From Paraburkholderia sp. PGU19 (lineage in GTDB: Bacteria > Pseudomonadota > Gammaproteobacteria > Burkholderiales > Burkholderiaceae), in assembly GCF_013426915.1 (NCBI RefSeq), contig NZ_AP023179.1, positions 744,001 to 808,000 of the forward strand: a stretch of 64,000 bases of DNA, written 5' to 3'. Each line of letters starts with the position of its first letter. Within the stretch, counting starts at the first letter, position 1. The translations under genes were made by a program, and so were the position numbers. The notes below the pieces were generated by a model. The model saw only the letters and a list, made by a program, of their open reading frames with translations. It ran no database searches and had not been told where the DNA came from. Below are positions 1-8,292 of the stretch, in pieces.

Positions 1-94
1 GCTGTACGCAGCCGCGAAACCGAAAGATCGCAAGGCGCTGGTCGACGAGTACAGGCTGGTCGTTTCGTCGTATCTCGCCGCGCGCCTGCGTTGA
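1..94 (+). CDS. C-terminal end of an unidentified protein (partial)
   Basis: An open frame runs in from the left edge and stops with TGA at 92-94, giving 30 residues ending SSYLAARLR. Codon third positions are strongly G/C, as in the neighbouring genes, which supports coding. The tail is basic and probably helical, but too short to assign a family. It converges on the clpP-like gene, with only 16 bases between the stops. Confidence 0.5.
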   Translation, partial: LYAAAKPKDRKALVDEYRLVVSSYLAARLR

Positions 95-110
95 GCGCGA
101 GAAGAAAACG

Positions 111-764
111 CTACATCGCGCTGTGCGCCGCTTCGGTAATAGCGGGCACGCGCGTCGTCAACACGTCGTCGACGAGGCCGTAGGCTTTCGCCGCATCCGC
201 TGACATGAAGTTGTCACGATCCGTGTCCTTCTCGATCTGCGCGATGCTCTGGCCCGTTCTTTCCGCGAGCACGCTGTTCAGGCGCTCGCGTAGATACAGC
301 ACTTCCTTCGCTTGTATCTCGACGTCCGACGCCGTGCCCTGGCCGCCGCCCGAAGGCTGATGGATCATGATGCGCGCGTTCGGCAACGCAAAGCGCTTGC
401 CGGGTGCGCCCGCCGCGAGCAGGAAGGTGCCCATGCTGGCCGCAAAGCCCGTGCAGAGCGTCGATACGTCAGGCTTGATGAACTGCATCGTGTCGAAGAT
501 CGCGAGGCCGTCGTAGACCGAGCCGCCCGGCGAGTTGATGTAAAAAGAAATATCCTTGTCAGGGTTCTCCGATTCGAGAAACAGCAACTGCGCGACGATC
601 AGGCTCGCCGACTGGTCGTTGACGGGGCCGACCAGAAACACGATCCGCTCGCGCAGCAGGCGCGAATAGATGTCGTAGGCGCGTTCGCCGCGGCCCGATT
701 GCTCGATGACGGTCGGCACGAAATTGAAGCCGGACGCGGCCGGGTAAGTGAAATGTCGATGCAT
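111..764 (-). CDS. clpP: ATP-dependent Clp protease proteolytic subunit, stand-alone paralog
   Basis: ClpP serine peptidase, 217 residues from the chosen ATG, which follows a GAGGAA-like ribosome site; upstream in-frame starts would add a non-homologous arginine-rich leader. The catalytic triad is visible: Ser about 110 in GFAASMG, His about 135 in MIHQP, Asp about 184 in TDRDNF. By family knowledge, ClpP forms a double heptamer that degrades substrates fed by ClpA or ClpX. The usual betaproteobacterial clpP sits between tig and clpX; this copy stands alone, divergent from an ECF sigma gene, so it is probably a second paralog. clpS-clpA lie elsewhere in the window (32.6-35.2 kb). The C-terminal tail beyond about residue 200 is more divergent. 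Confidence 0.93.
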   Translation of the reverse strand: MHRHFTYPAASGFNFVPTVIEQSGRGERAYDIYSRLLRERIVFLVGPVNDQSASLIVAQLLFLESENPDKDISFYINSPGGSVYDGLAIFDTMQFIKPDVSTLCTGFAASMGTFLLAAGAPGKRFALPNARIMIHQPSGGGQGTASDVEIQAKEVLYLRERLNSVLAERTGQSIAQIEKDTDRDNFMSADAAKAYGLVDDVLTTRVPAITEAAHSAM

Positions 765-944
765 GCGTTCCTCGCTGATTGACTGAAAGACCCGTGAAAG
801 ACCGTGAAAGGCCCGCACGAGGCGGGTTTCAGTCGCATGACGCGAACACGCGGCACGGTGTGACAAAAGAATTTTTGCGTCGACGTGTCACATCGGGGGC
901 GGCTGGCCCGTCAACCCGGAGACAACGCCACAGGAGCGGCTTGC

Positions 945-1901
945 ATGGAAATGAACGGAGAGAAGGCGGCGGATTTCGAGGCGATGCGCGCGAGGCTCTT
1001 CGCGCTCGCATACCGGATGCTCGGCAGCCGCGCGGAAGCGGAAGACATCGTGCAGGACGCGTGGCTCAAATGGCATGCCGCCGACGCGAGCGAACTGCGT
1101 TCGTCGGCCGCATGGCTCACGACGATTGCGACACACCTCGCGATCGACCGGCTGCGCCATCTGCAGATCGAGCGCGCGACGCGTTCGGGCGGCTGGATGC
1201 CGGAACCGTGGATCGAGAGCCTTGCGCCTTCGGCGGAAGACCTCGCGTTGCAGGCCGTGCAGATGTCGTATGGCGTGATGCTGCTGCTCGAACGGCTGAA
1301 GCCTGAAGAACGCGCGGCATTCGTGCTGCATGAGGCATTCGATTGCGACTACGCGGAGATCGCGAAGATTCTTGCGAAGACGCCCGCAAATTGCCGGCAG
1401 ATGGTGCATCGCGCGAGGGCGCGTTTGCAGCGCGAAGGCGTGCCGGCAAAGCGCGCCGATCCCGCTGCGCATGCGCGCATCGTCGAGCGTTTGCGGGCGG
1501 CGATGGAAGCGCAGGATCGCGCGGGGCTGGTGCGGCTCTTCTGCGAGGTGCCGAGCGTAATGAGCGACGCACCCGAAACGGTCGATGCCGTCGCGACGGC
1601 TGAACAGGCGGCGACCGCGCTGTCGATGCGCAGCCGTGGCGACCAGATGGAGACGGTGACGATGAACGGCATGCGCGCCGTAGCGTTGATGCGCGACGGC
1701 GAAATCGACGCGCTGCTTGACATTTCGATCGGCGAGGACGAGCGCATCGTCGCGTTGCGCATCGTGACGGGTGCGTTGCGGCTGGCGAGCGCAACGCGCG
1801 TGTTCGGGCGCGCGGCCGTCCTGCAACTTCTGCGGCCCGTCAGCAGTCAGGCCGCATCAATTACGATGCGCGGCCACTTCCCAGTTGATATCGACGCATA
1901 G
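945..1901 (+). CDS. ECF RNA polymerase sigma factor with C-terminal SnoaL-like extension (SigJ/ECF41-like)
   Basis: About 318 residues. The ATG at 945 is chosen because AGGAGC lies just upstream. Sigma region 2 is seen near residues 10-75 (LFALAYRMLGSRAEAEDIVQDAWLKW) and region 4 near 105-165 (LKPEERAAFVLHEAFDCDYAEIAKIL, with MVHRARARLQ as recognition helix). A GGWMPEPW segment between them recalls the WLPEP motif of ECF41 sigmas. The last 150 residues look like a reduced SnoaL/NTF2-like domain, which in that group modulates sigma activity; the DGGGK motif typical of ECF41 is not evident. No anti-sigma gene is adjacent, as expected for sigmas regulated by their own extension. The 3' end overlaps the convergent EAL gene by 45 bases. 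Confidence 0.85.
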   Translation: MEMNGEKAADFEAMRARLFALAYRMLGSRAEAEDIVQDAWLKWHAADASELRSSAAWLTTIATHLAIDRLRHLQIERATRSGGWMPEPWIESLAPSAEDLALQAVQMSYGVMLLLERLKPEERAAFVLHEAFDCDYAEIAKILAKTPANCRQMVHRARARLQREGVPAKRADPAAHARIVERLRAAMEAQDRAGLVRLFCEVPSVMSDAPETVDAVATAEQAATALSMRSRGDQMETVTMNGMRAVALMRDGEIDALLDISIGEDERIVALRIVTGALRLASATRVFGRAAVLQLLRPVSSQAASITMRGHFPVDIDA

Positions 1902-3143
1902 CACCTGCATGCCGCGCGCGGTTTCCGCCGCGATCGACGCCGTCACGCAAAGGTGCGCCTCGTTGATCGACAGATAGGGCGGTGTCAGATGCACCTGGCC
2001 GGGCGCGCGCACGGCCTGGATAAAATACGGACGACGTTCCCAGCTCGCGCCTTCCGAATGCAACAGTGGCCGGAAGCGTTTCGCACGCTGCGACGCGCGG
2101 CCCTGCGGCAGCACGTTGTCGCCGATCTGGCGGCCCGAGCCGTCGAGCAGGAAACAGCGCGCCGTTTCGCGCAGTTCGAGCAGCGGCGCGGTCGCCTCGG
2201 CCATCGGCTGGCCTTCGATCAGCTGCGCGCTCGCGGCTTCCAGCGCCGTCACAAACGGCGCGAGCCGCTCGGATTGCGCACGCTCGCGTGCGGCCACGCG
2301 TTCGCGCAGCGCCGCCGACAGCTTGTCCATCAGACTCACCGTCGCCTGACGCGCGACGGGTTCGACGCTCGGCGCGGCGAAGAACGTGCCTTGCACGAAA
2401 TCGACATTGCATTCGAGCGCGATCAGCGCGTCGCGCTCGGTCGTCAGGCCGCCCATCAGCACCAGTTGCCCCGATTCATGCAGCATCGACACGATGCCGG
2501 GCAGCACGCGCTCGATATGCGAATGCTCGCTGGCCTGCGCGAGGATGCAGCGGTCGAGCGTGACGATGTCGGGCCGCAGATTCCACACGCGGTCGATGTT
2601 CGAATGCTTCGCGCCGAAGCCGTCGAGCGCGATCAGAAAGCCGGACTTGCGCAGCGCGTCGATGATCTCCGCGAAACGCGTCGTTTCGCCGCCCGCCTGC
2701 TCGGATACTTCGAGCACCACGCGCTGCGGCGGCAGACCGAGCGCCTTGAGGCCCGCGAGGAGCGCGTCGCCGTAGCTCGTATCCATCAGCGCGGCGGGAT
2801 GCAGGCTCAGGAAGAGCCATTCGTCGTGACTGTCGAACGCGTTGAAGTTACCCAGATGCAGCGATTCGGCGAGCCGCCCGAGTTCCAGCAGATCGCCGCG
2901 CCGTGCGGCCTGGGTGAAGACTTCGGCTGACGGCACCTGCTTTTCGTTCTCGTCGTGCGCGCGCAGCGACGCGTGATAGCCAATCGCGCGACGGTGCGAT
3001 ACCGAGAAAACCGGCTGGAATACGCTGAAAACCGTGTAGCCGCCATACCGGACGGTGCGGCGGGAGCCTTCGTCGCCCGCTACGGGGCGCGGAGGCTGGA
3101 AGCCGGGAGGATCGAGTTCGATCATGCTCATCGTGTCGGTCAT
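1857..3143 (-). CDS. Degenerate EAL-domain protein with C-terminal PAS/YkuI_C-like sensor domain
   Basis: 428 residues. The EAL phosphodiesterase fold is recognisable at about residues 30-265 (FQPVFSVSHRRAIGYHASLRA, RVVLEVSE, IALDGFGAKHSN). Most catalytic signatures are altered: EAL reads HAS, DDF reads DGF, the LKID-type lysine is replaced in IVTLDRC, and EGVE reads GGLT. By family knowledge these residues bind metal and c-di-GMP, so hydrolysis is unlikely; a binding or protein-interaction role is inferred. Residues about 290-428 resemble the EAL-associated YkuI_C/PAS-like sensor. No membrane segments are evident. The 3' end overlaps the sigma factor gene on the other strand. Confidence 0.8.
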   Translation of the reverse strand: MTDTMSMIELDPPGFQPPRPVAGDEGSRRTVRYGGYTVFSVFQPVFSVSHRRAIGYHASLRAHDENEKQVPSAEVFTQAARRGDLLELGRLAESLHLGNFNAFDSHDEWLFLSLHPAALMDTSYGDALLAGLKALGLPPQRVVLEVSEQAGGETTRFAEIIDALRKSGFLIALDGFGAKHSNIDRVWNLRPDIVTLDRCILAQASEHSHIERVLPGIVSMLHESGQLVLMGGLTTERDALIALECNVDFVQGTFFAAPSVEPVARQATVSLMDKLSAALRERVAARERAQSERLAPFVTALEAASAQLIEGQPMAEATAPLLELRETARCFLLDGSGRQIGDNVLPQGRASQRAKRFRPLLHSEGASWERRPYFIQAVRAPGQVHLTPPYLSINEAHLCVTASIAAETARGMQVLCVDINWEVAAHRN

Positions 3144-3405
3144 CGGTTGAGAAGCGAGGCGGGCCGCGCGAAAGATACAAGTTTACAGGATAGGGCAGCA
3201 AGAAACATGCGCATGACGATGCGCTACGGCTTTAGCCCTGTGTCGCGCGGATTAGGCTGTGTTTTGCGCCGTTCCCTCCGCCGTTGCGTCGATTTTGCGC
3301 CGGGACGGCCGATGCTGTCATGCGCGCAGTGAGCGAAGCGCACATCGATGGTGCGGCGCGCGCCCCGTTAAGGTTCCGCGTTTGCTGCTCGGCGAGCTTT
3401 CCATG

Positions 3406-4875
3406 TCACGTGCGTTCCTGCGGATCGGCGCGCCTCACCGGCTGCCGGATATCGGCCGACAGCTGCGCGAAGATCCACGACGTTGCCGCCGTGATCAGGC
3501 CGACACACAGGAAAGTCGCGTGAAAGGCGGGCAGCGAGTTGGCCGCCGTGACGCGTGGCATGAGACCCGTGAATGTGGTCAGCAACGCGCCCGCGACGGT
3601 GACGCCGAGGCTCATCGCGAGCATCTGCACCAGCGAGAACAGGCTGTTGCCGCTGCTCGCGCCACCCGTGCCGAGGTCTTTCAGCGTCAGCGTGTTCATC
3701 GCGGTGAACTGCATCGAGTTGACGCCGCCGAAGACGGCGAGCTGCACGAGGCGCAGCCACAGCGGCTGATGCACGCTCGTCAGCGAGAAGCTCGCCATCG
3801 CGAGGCCGACCAGTACCGTGTTCGACACGAGCACGCGCCGGTAGCCGTACTTCATGATGAGCCGCGTGACGAGGCGCTTCGACGACATGCCCGCCGCGGC
3901 GACGGGCAGCATCATCAGGCCGGCTTCGAACGCGCTGTAGCCGAGGCTCACCTGCAGCAGCAGCGGAATCAGATACGGCATCGCGCCGCTGCCGATCCGC
4001 GCGAACAGGTTGCCAAGCAGGCCGACGCTGAACGTGTGGATCTTGAACAGATCGAGCGAGAAAATCGGGTTGGCCGCGCGCGTCGCATGCAAACCGTAGG
4101 CAACGAAACAGCCTAGCGAAAGGATCAGCAGCATCAGCATGGTCGCGTGCTGGATCGAGAATTCGGTTTGTCCGTCGAGCGCCATCGAAATCGACACCAT
4201 GCCGACGATCAGCAGCACATAGCCTTTGATGTCGAACTTCGCGGTATCGGGGTTGCGGCTGTCGGGCATGAAGATGAACGTCGCGATCACGCCGGCGATG
4301 CCGACGGGCACGTTGATCAGAAAGATCCAGTGCCACGATGCGATCTTGACGAGCCAGCCGCCGAGCGTCGGGCCGATCAGCGGACCGATCAGCCCTGGAA
4401 TCGCGACGAACGACAGCGCGGGCAGATAGCGTTCGGCGGGAAACACGCGCAGCACGGCGAGGCGGCCGACGGGCAGCAGCATGGCGCCGCCCACGCCTTG
4501 CAGCACGCGATAAGCCACCAGTTGCGTGAGCGTTTGCGCGTTCGCGCACAACAGCGAGCCGATCGTGAAGACGAGGATCGCGCTCATGAACACGCGCCGC
4601 GTGCCGAGCTTGTCGGCGAGCCAGCCGGACACGGGAATCATGACGGCCATCGTCAGCGAATAGGCAATCACGACTGATTGCATGCGCAACGGCAATTCGC
4701 CGAGGCTTTTCGCCATCGCGGGAAGCGCGGTGTTGACGATCGTCGAATCGAGCGTCTGCATGAAGAAGCCCGTCGCGACGATCCACAGCATCACCGTCAA
4801 CGAGCGGGCAGTCGGCGCGGTGTTCGCGGTGCGGTTGCTCGCGGCGGGCGATGCGGATTCGGTCGATTCGGACAT
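3406..4875 (-). CDS. mdtD: MFS multidrug exporter, DHA2 family (MdtD-like)
   Basis: 489 residues, close to the 470-500 of MdtD-type DHA2 transporters (predicted 14 membrane helices). Visible signatures include the motif-C-like segment LDSTIVNTALPAM in helix 1, the loop motif GWLADKLGTRRVF (motif A), and repeated hydrophobic spans to residue 475. The family exports hydrophobic compounds using the proton gradient across the inner membrane. It lies 107 bases downstream of the MocR-type regulator on the same strand, so co-transcription is possible. Substrate cannot be told from sequence. Confidence 0.85.
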   Translation of the reverse strand: MSESTESASPAASNRTANTAPTARSLTVMLWIVATGFFMQTLDSTIVNTALPAMAKSLGELPLRMQSVVIAYSLTMAVMIPVSGWLADKLGTRRVFMSAILVFTIGSLLCANAQTLTQLVAYRVLQGVGGAMLLPVGRLAVLRVFPAERYLPALSFVAIPGLIGPLIGPTLGGWLVKIASWHWIFLINVPVGIAGVIATFIFMPDSRNPDTAKFDIKGYVLLIVGMVSISMALDGQTEFSIQHATMLMLLILSLGCFVAYGLHATRAANPIFSLDLFKIHTFSVGLLGNLFARIGSGAMPYLIPLLLQVSLGYSAFEAGLMMLPVAAAGMSSKRLVTRLIMKYGYRRVLVSNTVLVGLAMASFSLTSVHQPLWLRLVQLAVFGGVNSMQFTAMNTLTLKDLGTGGASSGNSLFSLVQMLAMSLGVTVAGALLTTFTGLMPRVTAANSLPAFHATFLCVGLITAATSWIFAQLSADIRQPVRRADPQERT

Positions 4876-4982
4876 GAAGGCAGGGCAGGGCGGCTGGGCG
4901 GAGAGCCCACATTCTAAGGAAAATGCGTGACGGACGGCATCGCCGCCGGCATGGGCAGCAATCGTTGCGCCCGACGTCCACG

Positions 4983-6395
4983 CTACGGCTTCAATTGCAC
5001 CGCCGCCTCAAAAAACGCCCGCGCGCGCGGATCGTTCGCAAACGCGGCGTTGACGCGTATCCACGGGCTCGGCTCCGCATTTGGCCGGAAATAGCTGCCG
5101 GGCGCGACCGTCACGCCGAGCGGCGCGCCGCACTCGACGAGCCGCTCCGCATCCTCGACATGCGGCACGCGCGCCCACACGAACTTGCCGCCCAGCGGAT
5201 TCTCGAACACTTGCCAGCCGCTCATTTCGAGCGTCTGCACGGTCGCGCCGAGCGCATCGCGCATGCGCCGCCGCAATCTTTCCAGATGCTTGCGATACAT
5301 CCCGCGTTCGAGCAATGCGACGGTCACGGCTTCCGCAAAGCGCGAGCCGCCGATGCTCGTCAGCATCTTGATGTCGGCGAGATCCTTGATGGTCGGGTGA
5401 TCCGCGATCACATAGCCGATGCGCAGCGACGACGACAGGGTCTTCGACAGCCCGCCGATGTAGATCACATGTTCGAGCTGATCGAGCGTGGCGAGGCGGT
5501 CGGTGGGATCGGTCTGGAAGTCGGCGTAGATATCGTCTTCGATGATCTTGAAGTTGTGCTCGCGCGCGAGTTGCAGCAGGCGGAACGCGATGGGCGGCGC
5601 GATCGTCGTGCCTGTCGGATTGTGAAACACCGAGTTGATGAAGAAGAGCTTCGGCCGATGCTGTTGCAACTGCGCTTGCATCGCGTCGAGGTCGGGGCCC
5701 GTGCGCGTGCGCGGAATGCCGACGAGGTTCACGCCATGCAGCTTCAGCAGACCGTTGAAGTTGTAGTAGCCCGGGTCCTCGACAAAGATCGTGTCGCCGG
5801 GCTTGAGCAGGTAGCGCATCAGCAGGTCCATCGCCTGGCTCGCGCCGAACGTGATCAGGATCTGCGACGCCTCCGCTTCGATGCCGAGCTGCTCGATGCG
5901 TCCTTGCAGAAGTTCGCGCAGGGTCGCGTTGCCGAGCGGCGTCGCGTAATCGATCATGCTCGCGCCGTCGGTGCGCGACACGTGGCGGATCGCCTGCGCG
6001 AGGCTGTCCATGTCGCGCCATGCCTCGGGAATGAAGCCGCTGCCGAGCTTTAGCGATTCGCCGGGATGATTGAACTGTTGCAGGATGTGGGTCGATTCGT
6101 CTTCGGCGCGGCGCGGGTCGGACGCACCCTGGCAACTCATCGCGGCGCGGTGCCGCTCGGCCACGTAGAAGCCGGAACCCGGCCGCGAATCCAGATAACC
6201 GAGCGACACGAGCCGGTCGTAAGCCTCGATCACGGGGAAGCGGCTGATGTCATTGTCGGTGGCGAACTGGCGGATCGACGGCAGCTTCGCGCCGGGATGC
6301 GCGGTGCGCGAGCGTATCCAGTCCTGAACGCCGCTGACGATCTGCTCGGTGAGCGGCACGCCGTTTTCGCGGTTCAGTTCGATATCGAGCTTCAT
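4983..6395 (-). CDS. MocR/PdxR-type regulator: GntR winged helix fused to aminotransferase-like domain
   Basis: 470 residues. The N-terminal winged helix (about 10-75: PLTEQIVSGVQDWIRS..GAKLPSIRQFATDNDISRFPVIEAYDRL) is followed by a fold-type I aminotransferase domain (about 110-465), with the likely PLP lysine in YIGGLSKTLSS and the SPR-like segment near the C-terminus. MocR proteins use PLP or aminated ligands as effectors and often bind direct repeats in the divergent promoter. Here a DUF2917 gene diverges across a 206-base spacer rich in ACTGT half-sites, making autoregulation and control of DUF2917 plausible. No pdx genes are adjacent, so PdxR is not assigned. Confidence 0.88.
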   Translation of the reverse strand: MKLDIELNRENGVPLTEQIVSGVQDWIRSRTAHPGAKLPSIRQFATDNDISRFPVIEAYDRLVSLGYLDSRPGSGFYVAERHRAAMSCQGASDPRRAEDESTHILQQFNHPGESLKLGSGFIPEAWRDMDSLAQAIRHVSRTDGASMIDYATPLGNATLRELLQGRIEQLGIEAEASQILITFGASQAMDLLMRYLLKPGDTIFVEDPGYYNFNGLLKLHGVNLVGIPRTRTGPDLDAMQAQLQQHRPKLFFINSVFHNPTGTTIAPPIAFRLLQLAREHNFKIIEDDIYADFQTDPTDRLATLDQLEHVIYIGGLSKTLSSSLRIGYVIADHPTIKDLADIKMLTSIGGSRFAEAVTVALLERGMYRKHLERLRRRMRDALGATVQTLEMSGWQVFENPLGGKFVWARVPHVEDAERLVECGAPLGVTVAPGSYFRPNAEPSPWIRVNAAFANDPRARAFFEAAVQLKP

Positions 6396-6483
6396 GGCTT
6401 GCTTTCCTTAGCGCTTGCTTCGCGCTTCTTTCGAGCGCTCCGCCAGCCGTCCGTCACGGTCTGTCATGGTCGAAGCGCCGACA

Positions 6484-6545
6484 ACTGTCAGGTTTTCTGA
6501 CTGTACAGTTCTTTTGAAACTGTTCAGCACTGTGCATGTGACAGT
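6484..6545. promoter_or_regulatory. Cluster of ACTGT/ACAGT half-sites in the MocR-DUF2917 divergent promoter
   Basis: ACTGT begins at 6484, 6500, 6519 and 6529, and the inverse ACAGT at 6505 and 6541; 6500-6509 forms the palindrome ACTGTACAGT. Six copies of a 5-mer in 62 bases between divergent genes suggests an operator array. Binding by the adjacent MocR protein is inference. Confidence 0.45.
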
Positions 6546-6601
6546 CATCATCGCACGACAATAATGGATGCAAGCGAAAAAGCACTTCAAGGAGCACAGC
6601 G

Positions 6602-6913
6602 ATGCGTGAAATCCGTACTTTCGAACTTGAGCATAGCGAGCCGGCAAGCGCCTGGCGGGTCGCGCAGCCGCTTGCCGTGAACGTGCTGGCGGGCCAACTC
6701 TGGCTGACCGTCGAGGGCGACGCGGAGGATTACTGGCTGGAAGCAGGCGAGTCGTTCGAACTGAAGCGCGGCGCCGTCGCATGGCTGAGCGCAGGGCACA
6801 ACGGCGTACGGCTCTCGCTGACGGTCACGAGCGGCGCAGGCGATACCGTGCGCGTCGAACGGCGGCGTGCACCGCGCTGGACGTGGATGCCGCGCTGGTT
6901 CCTCACGGCCTGA
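6602..6913 (+). CDS. DUF2917 domain-containing protein
   Basis: 103 residues, start preceded by AAGGAG at good spacing. The pattern VNVLAGQLWLTVEGDAEDYWLEAGESFELKRGAVAWLSA is characteristic of DUF2917, a small cupin-like beta domain of unknown function common in Burkholderiaceae. It lacks the histidine cluster of a metal cupin. The C-terminus is basic and tryptophan-rich (RRRAPRWTWMPRW). It is divergent from the MocR-type regulator and converges, 16 bases apart, on the HTH-citrate synthase gene. No signal peptide is seen. Confidence 0.8.
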   Translation: MREIRTFELEHSEPASAWRVAQPLAVNVLAGQLWLTVEGDAEDYWLEAGESFELKRGAVAWLSAGHNGVRLSLTVTSGAGDTVRVERRRAPRWTWMPRWFLTA

Positions 6914-6929
6914 AGCGCGGGTCTTTGAA

Positions 6930-8174
6930 TCAATCCACTTCGTACGCGCCGATGTACCTGGCGCGCGGACGGATCAGCCGCCCGTCGATGGTCTGCTCCA
7001 TCGCGTGCGCGATCCAGCCCGTCACGCGGCCTACCGCGAAGAGCGTGAAAGCCGCGCCGGCGGGCAGGCCGAGCACCCGTTCGATGGCTGTGAGCGCGTA
7101 GTCGACGGTCGGTTCAGCGCCCGTCGTGTCCCGCACGACGCGCGCGAGCCGCTGCACGTCGGCGAACGGCGAGCGGGCGGGCGCGCATTCATCGAGCAGT
7201 TCCAGCAGCAGACGTGCACGCGGATCGCCGTCCGGATACAGCGGATGACCAAACCCGGAGATCACGGGCCCCGGCGCGCTTTGCTCGTGCTGCGCGAGCC
7301 GCGTGGCCAGATATCGGTCGAGATCGGCGGCGCGCGCGGCTTCGTCGAACAATGCGGCGACGCGCGCCGTTTCCCCGCCGTGCCTCGGTCCCGATAACGC
7401 AGCGAGCCCGCCCACGACGGCGCCGAACAGATGCGTACCCGTCGACGTGATACACCGCACCGTGAATGTCGACGCATTCAGCTCGTGATCTGCGCACGCG
7501 ACGAGCGCGGCACGCAGCAGATTGACCTGCGCGCGGTTGCGCACGCCCCACGCATTGGCGAGCTGTTTATGCAGCGGTTCGTTCGACGGCGCCGCCGAAA
7601 TCATCGCACCCGCCAGCAGCCGGATCAGCGCGCAGGCATTGTCGAGTTGCGCATCGCGGCCGAGCGCCCAGACACGCGGCATCTGCGCGGCGGCGGCCGG
7701 CAACAGCACGAGCGCGCGATCGAGCGGCGCGCTGTCGCTCCACAGCTTGAGCCACGCCGACCATTGCGCAGCACCCAGCGGCGGCGCAGGCGCATCGGCG
7801 ATACGCCGCGCGCTGCATTCCCACAGCAAGCCCGCTACTTCCTCCAATGTCGCGATGCGCGCGAGTTCGATCGCATCGCGGCCGCGATACAGCAGTTTGC
7901 CGTCCGTGATCAGCGTAATCGACGATTCGAGGACGGGCACGCCCCAATCCAGCACCTTTTGCGCGACTTTGCCCGCGCGCTTGCCATCTTCCTTGCGGCG
8001 CGCGAGGCGGCGCACTTCGTCCGCGTCGTAGAGCCGACGCTTGGTATTCGCGTCCGGCGCGGAGCGCAGCATGCCGCGGCTCACATACGCGTAGAGCGTC
8101 GTGACGCTGATGCCGAGCATCGCGGCGGCTTCGTCGGCGGACAGATAGCGTGGCGCGGACATCGCATTGGACAT
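6930..8174 (-). CDS. Citrate synthase-family enzyme with N-terminal MerR/excisionase-type HTH
   Basis: About 414 residues from the ATG at 8174; a further in-frame ATG lies 12 bases downstream and neither has a clear ribosome site. Residues about 5-60 form a MerR/HTH_17-type DNA-binding motif (RYLSADEAAAMLGISVTTLYAYVSRGML..YDADEVRRL). The rest is a citrate/2-methylcitrate synthase with catalytic residues intact: His in ADHELNASTF, His in SGPRHGGET and Asp in GDPRARLL. The predicted product is therefore both a DNA-binding protein and a potential Claisen-type acyl-CoA condensing enzyme. It is divergent from a CoA-transferase gene across an AT-rich spacer with an inverted repeat. Substrate is unknown. 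Confidence 0.85.
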   Translation of the reverse strand: MSNAMSAPRYLSADEAAAMLGISVTTLYAYVSRGMLRSAPDANTKRRLYDADEVRRLARRKEDGKRAGKVAQKVLDWGVPVLESSITLITDGKLLYRGRDAIELARIATLEEVAGLLWECSARRIADAPAPPLGAAQWSAWLKLWSDSAPLDRALVLLPAAAAQMPRVWALGRDAQLDNACALIRLLAGAMISAAPSNEPLHKQLANAWGVRNRAQVNLLRAALVACADHELNASTFTVRCITSTGTHLFGAVVGGLAALSGPRHGGETARVAALFDEAARAADLDRYLATRLAQHEQSAPGPVISGFGHPLYPDGDPRARLLLELLDECAPARSPFADVQRLARVVRDTTGAEPTVDYALTAIERVLGLPAGAAFTLFAVGRVTGWIAHAMEQTIDGRLIRPRARYIGAYEVD

Positions 8175-8208
8175 ATCGGCGCGGGAAAGCCAAAGAAATG
8201 AATATATA

Positions 8209-8225
8209 TTGATTATATGAATCAA
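8209..8225. promoter_or_regulatory. Candidate operator TTGATT-N5-AATCAA between HTH-citrate synthase and CoA-transferase
   Basis: A perfect 6-bp inverted repeat with a 5-base spacer lies in the AT-rich divergent promoter. Related TTGATC and GAATCA elements follow within 40 bases. Recognition by the HTH domain of the adjacent fusion protein is inference. Confidence 0.4.
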
Positions 8226-8292
8226 GATTGATCGTGGCGAGACGCAAATCTAGACTGAATCACGTCCTTCTTCTTCAGGAAGCCAGCCCATC

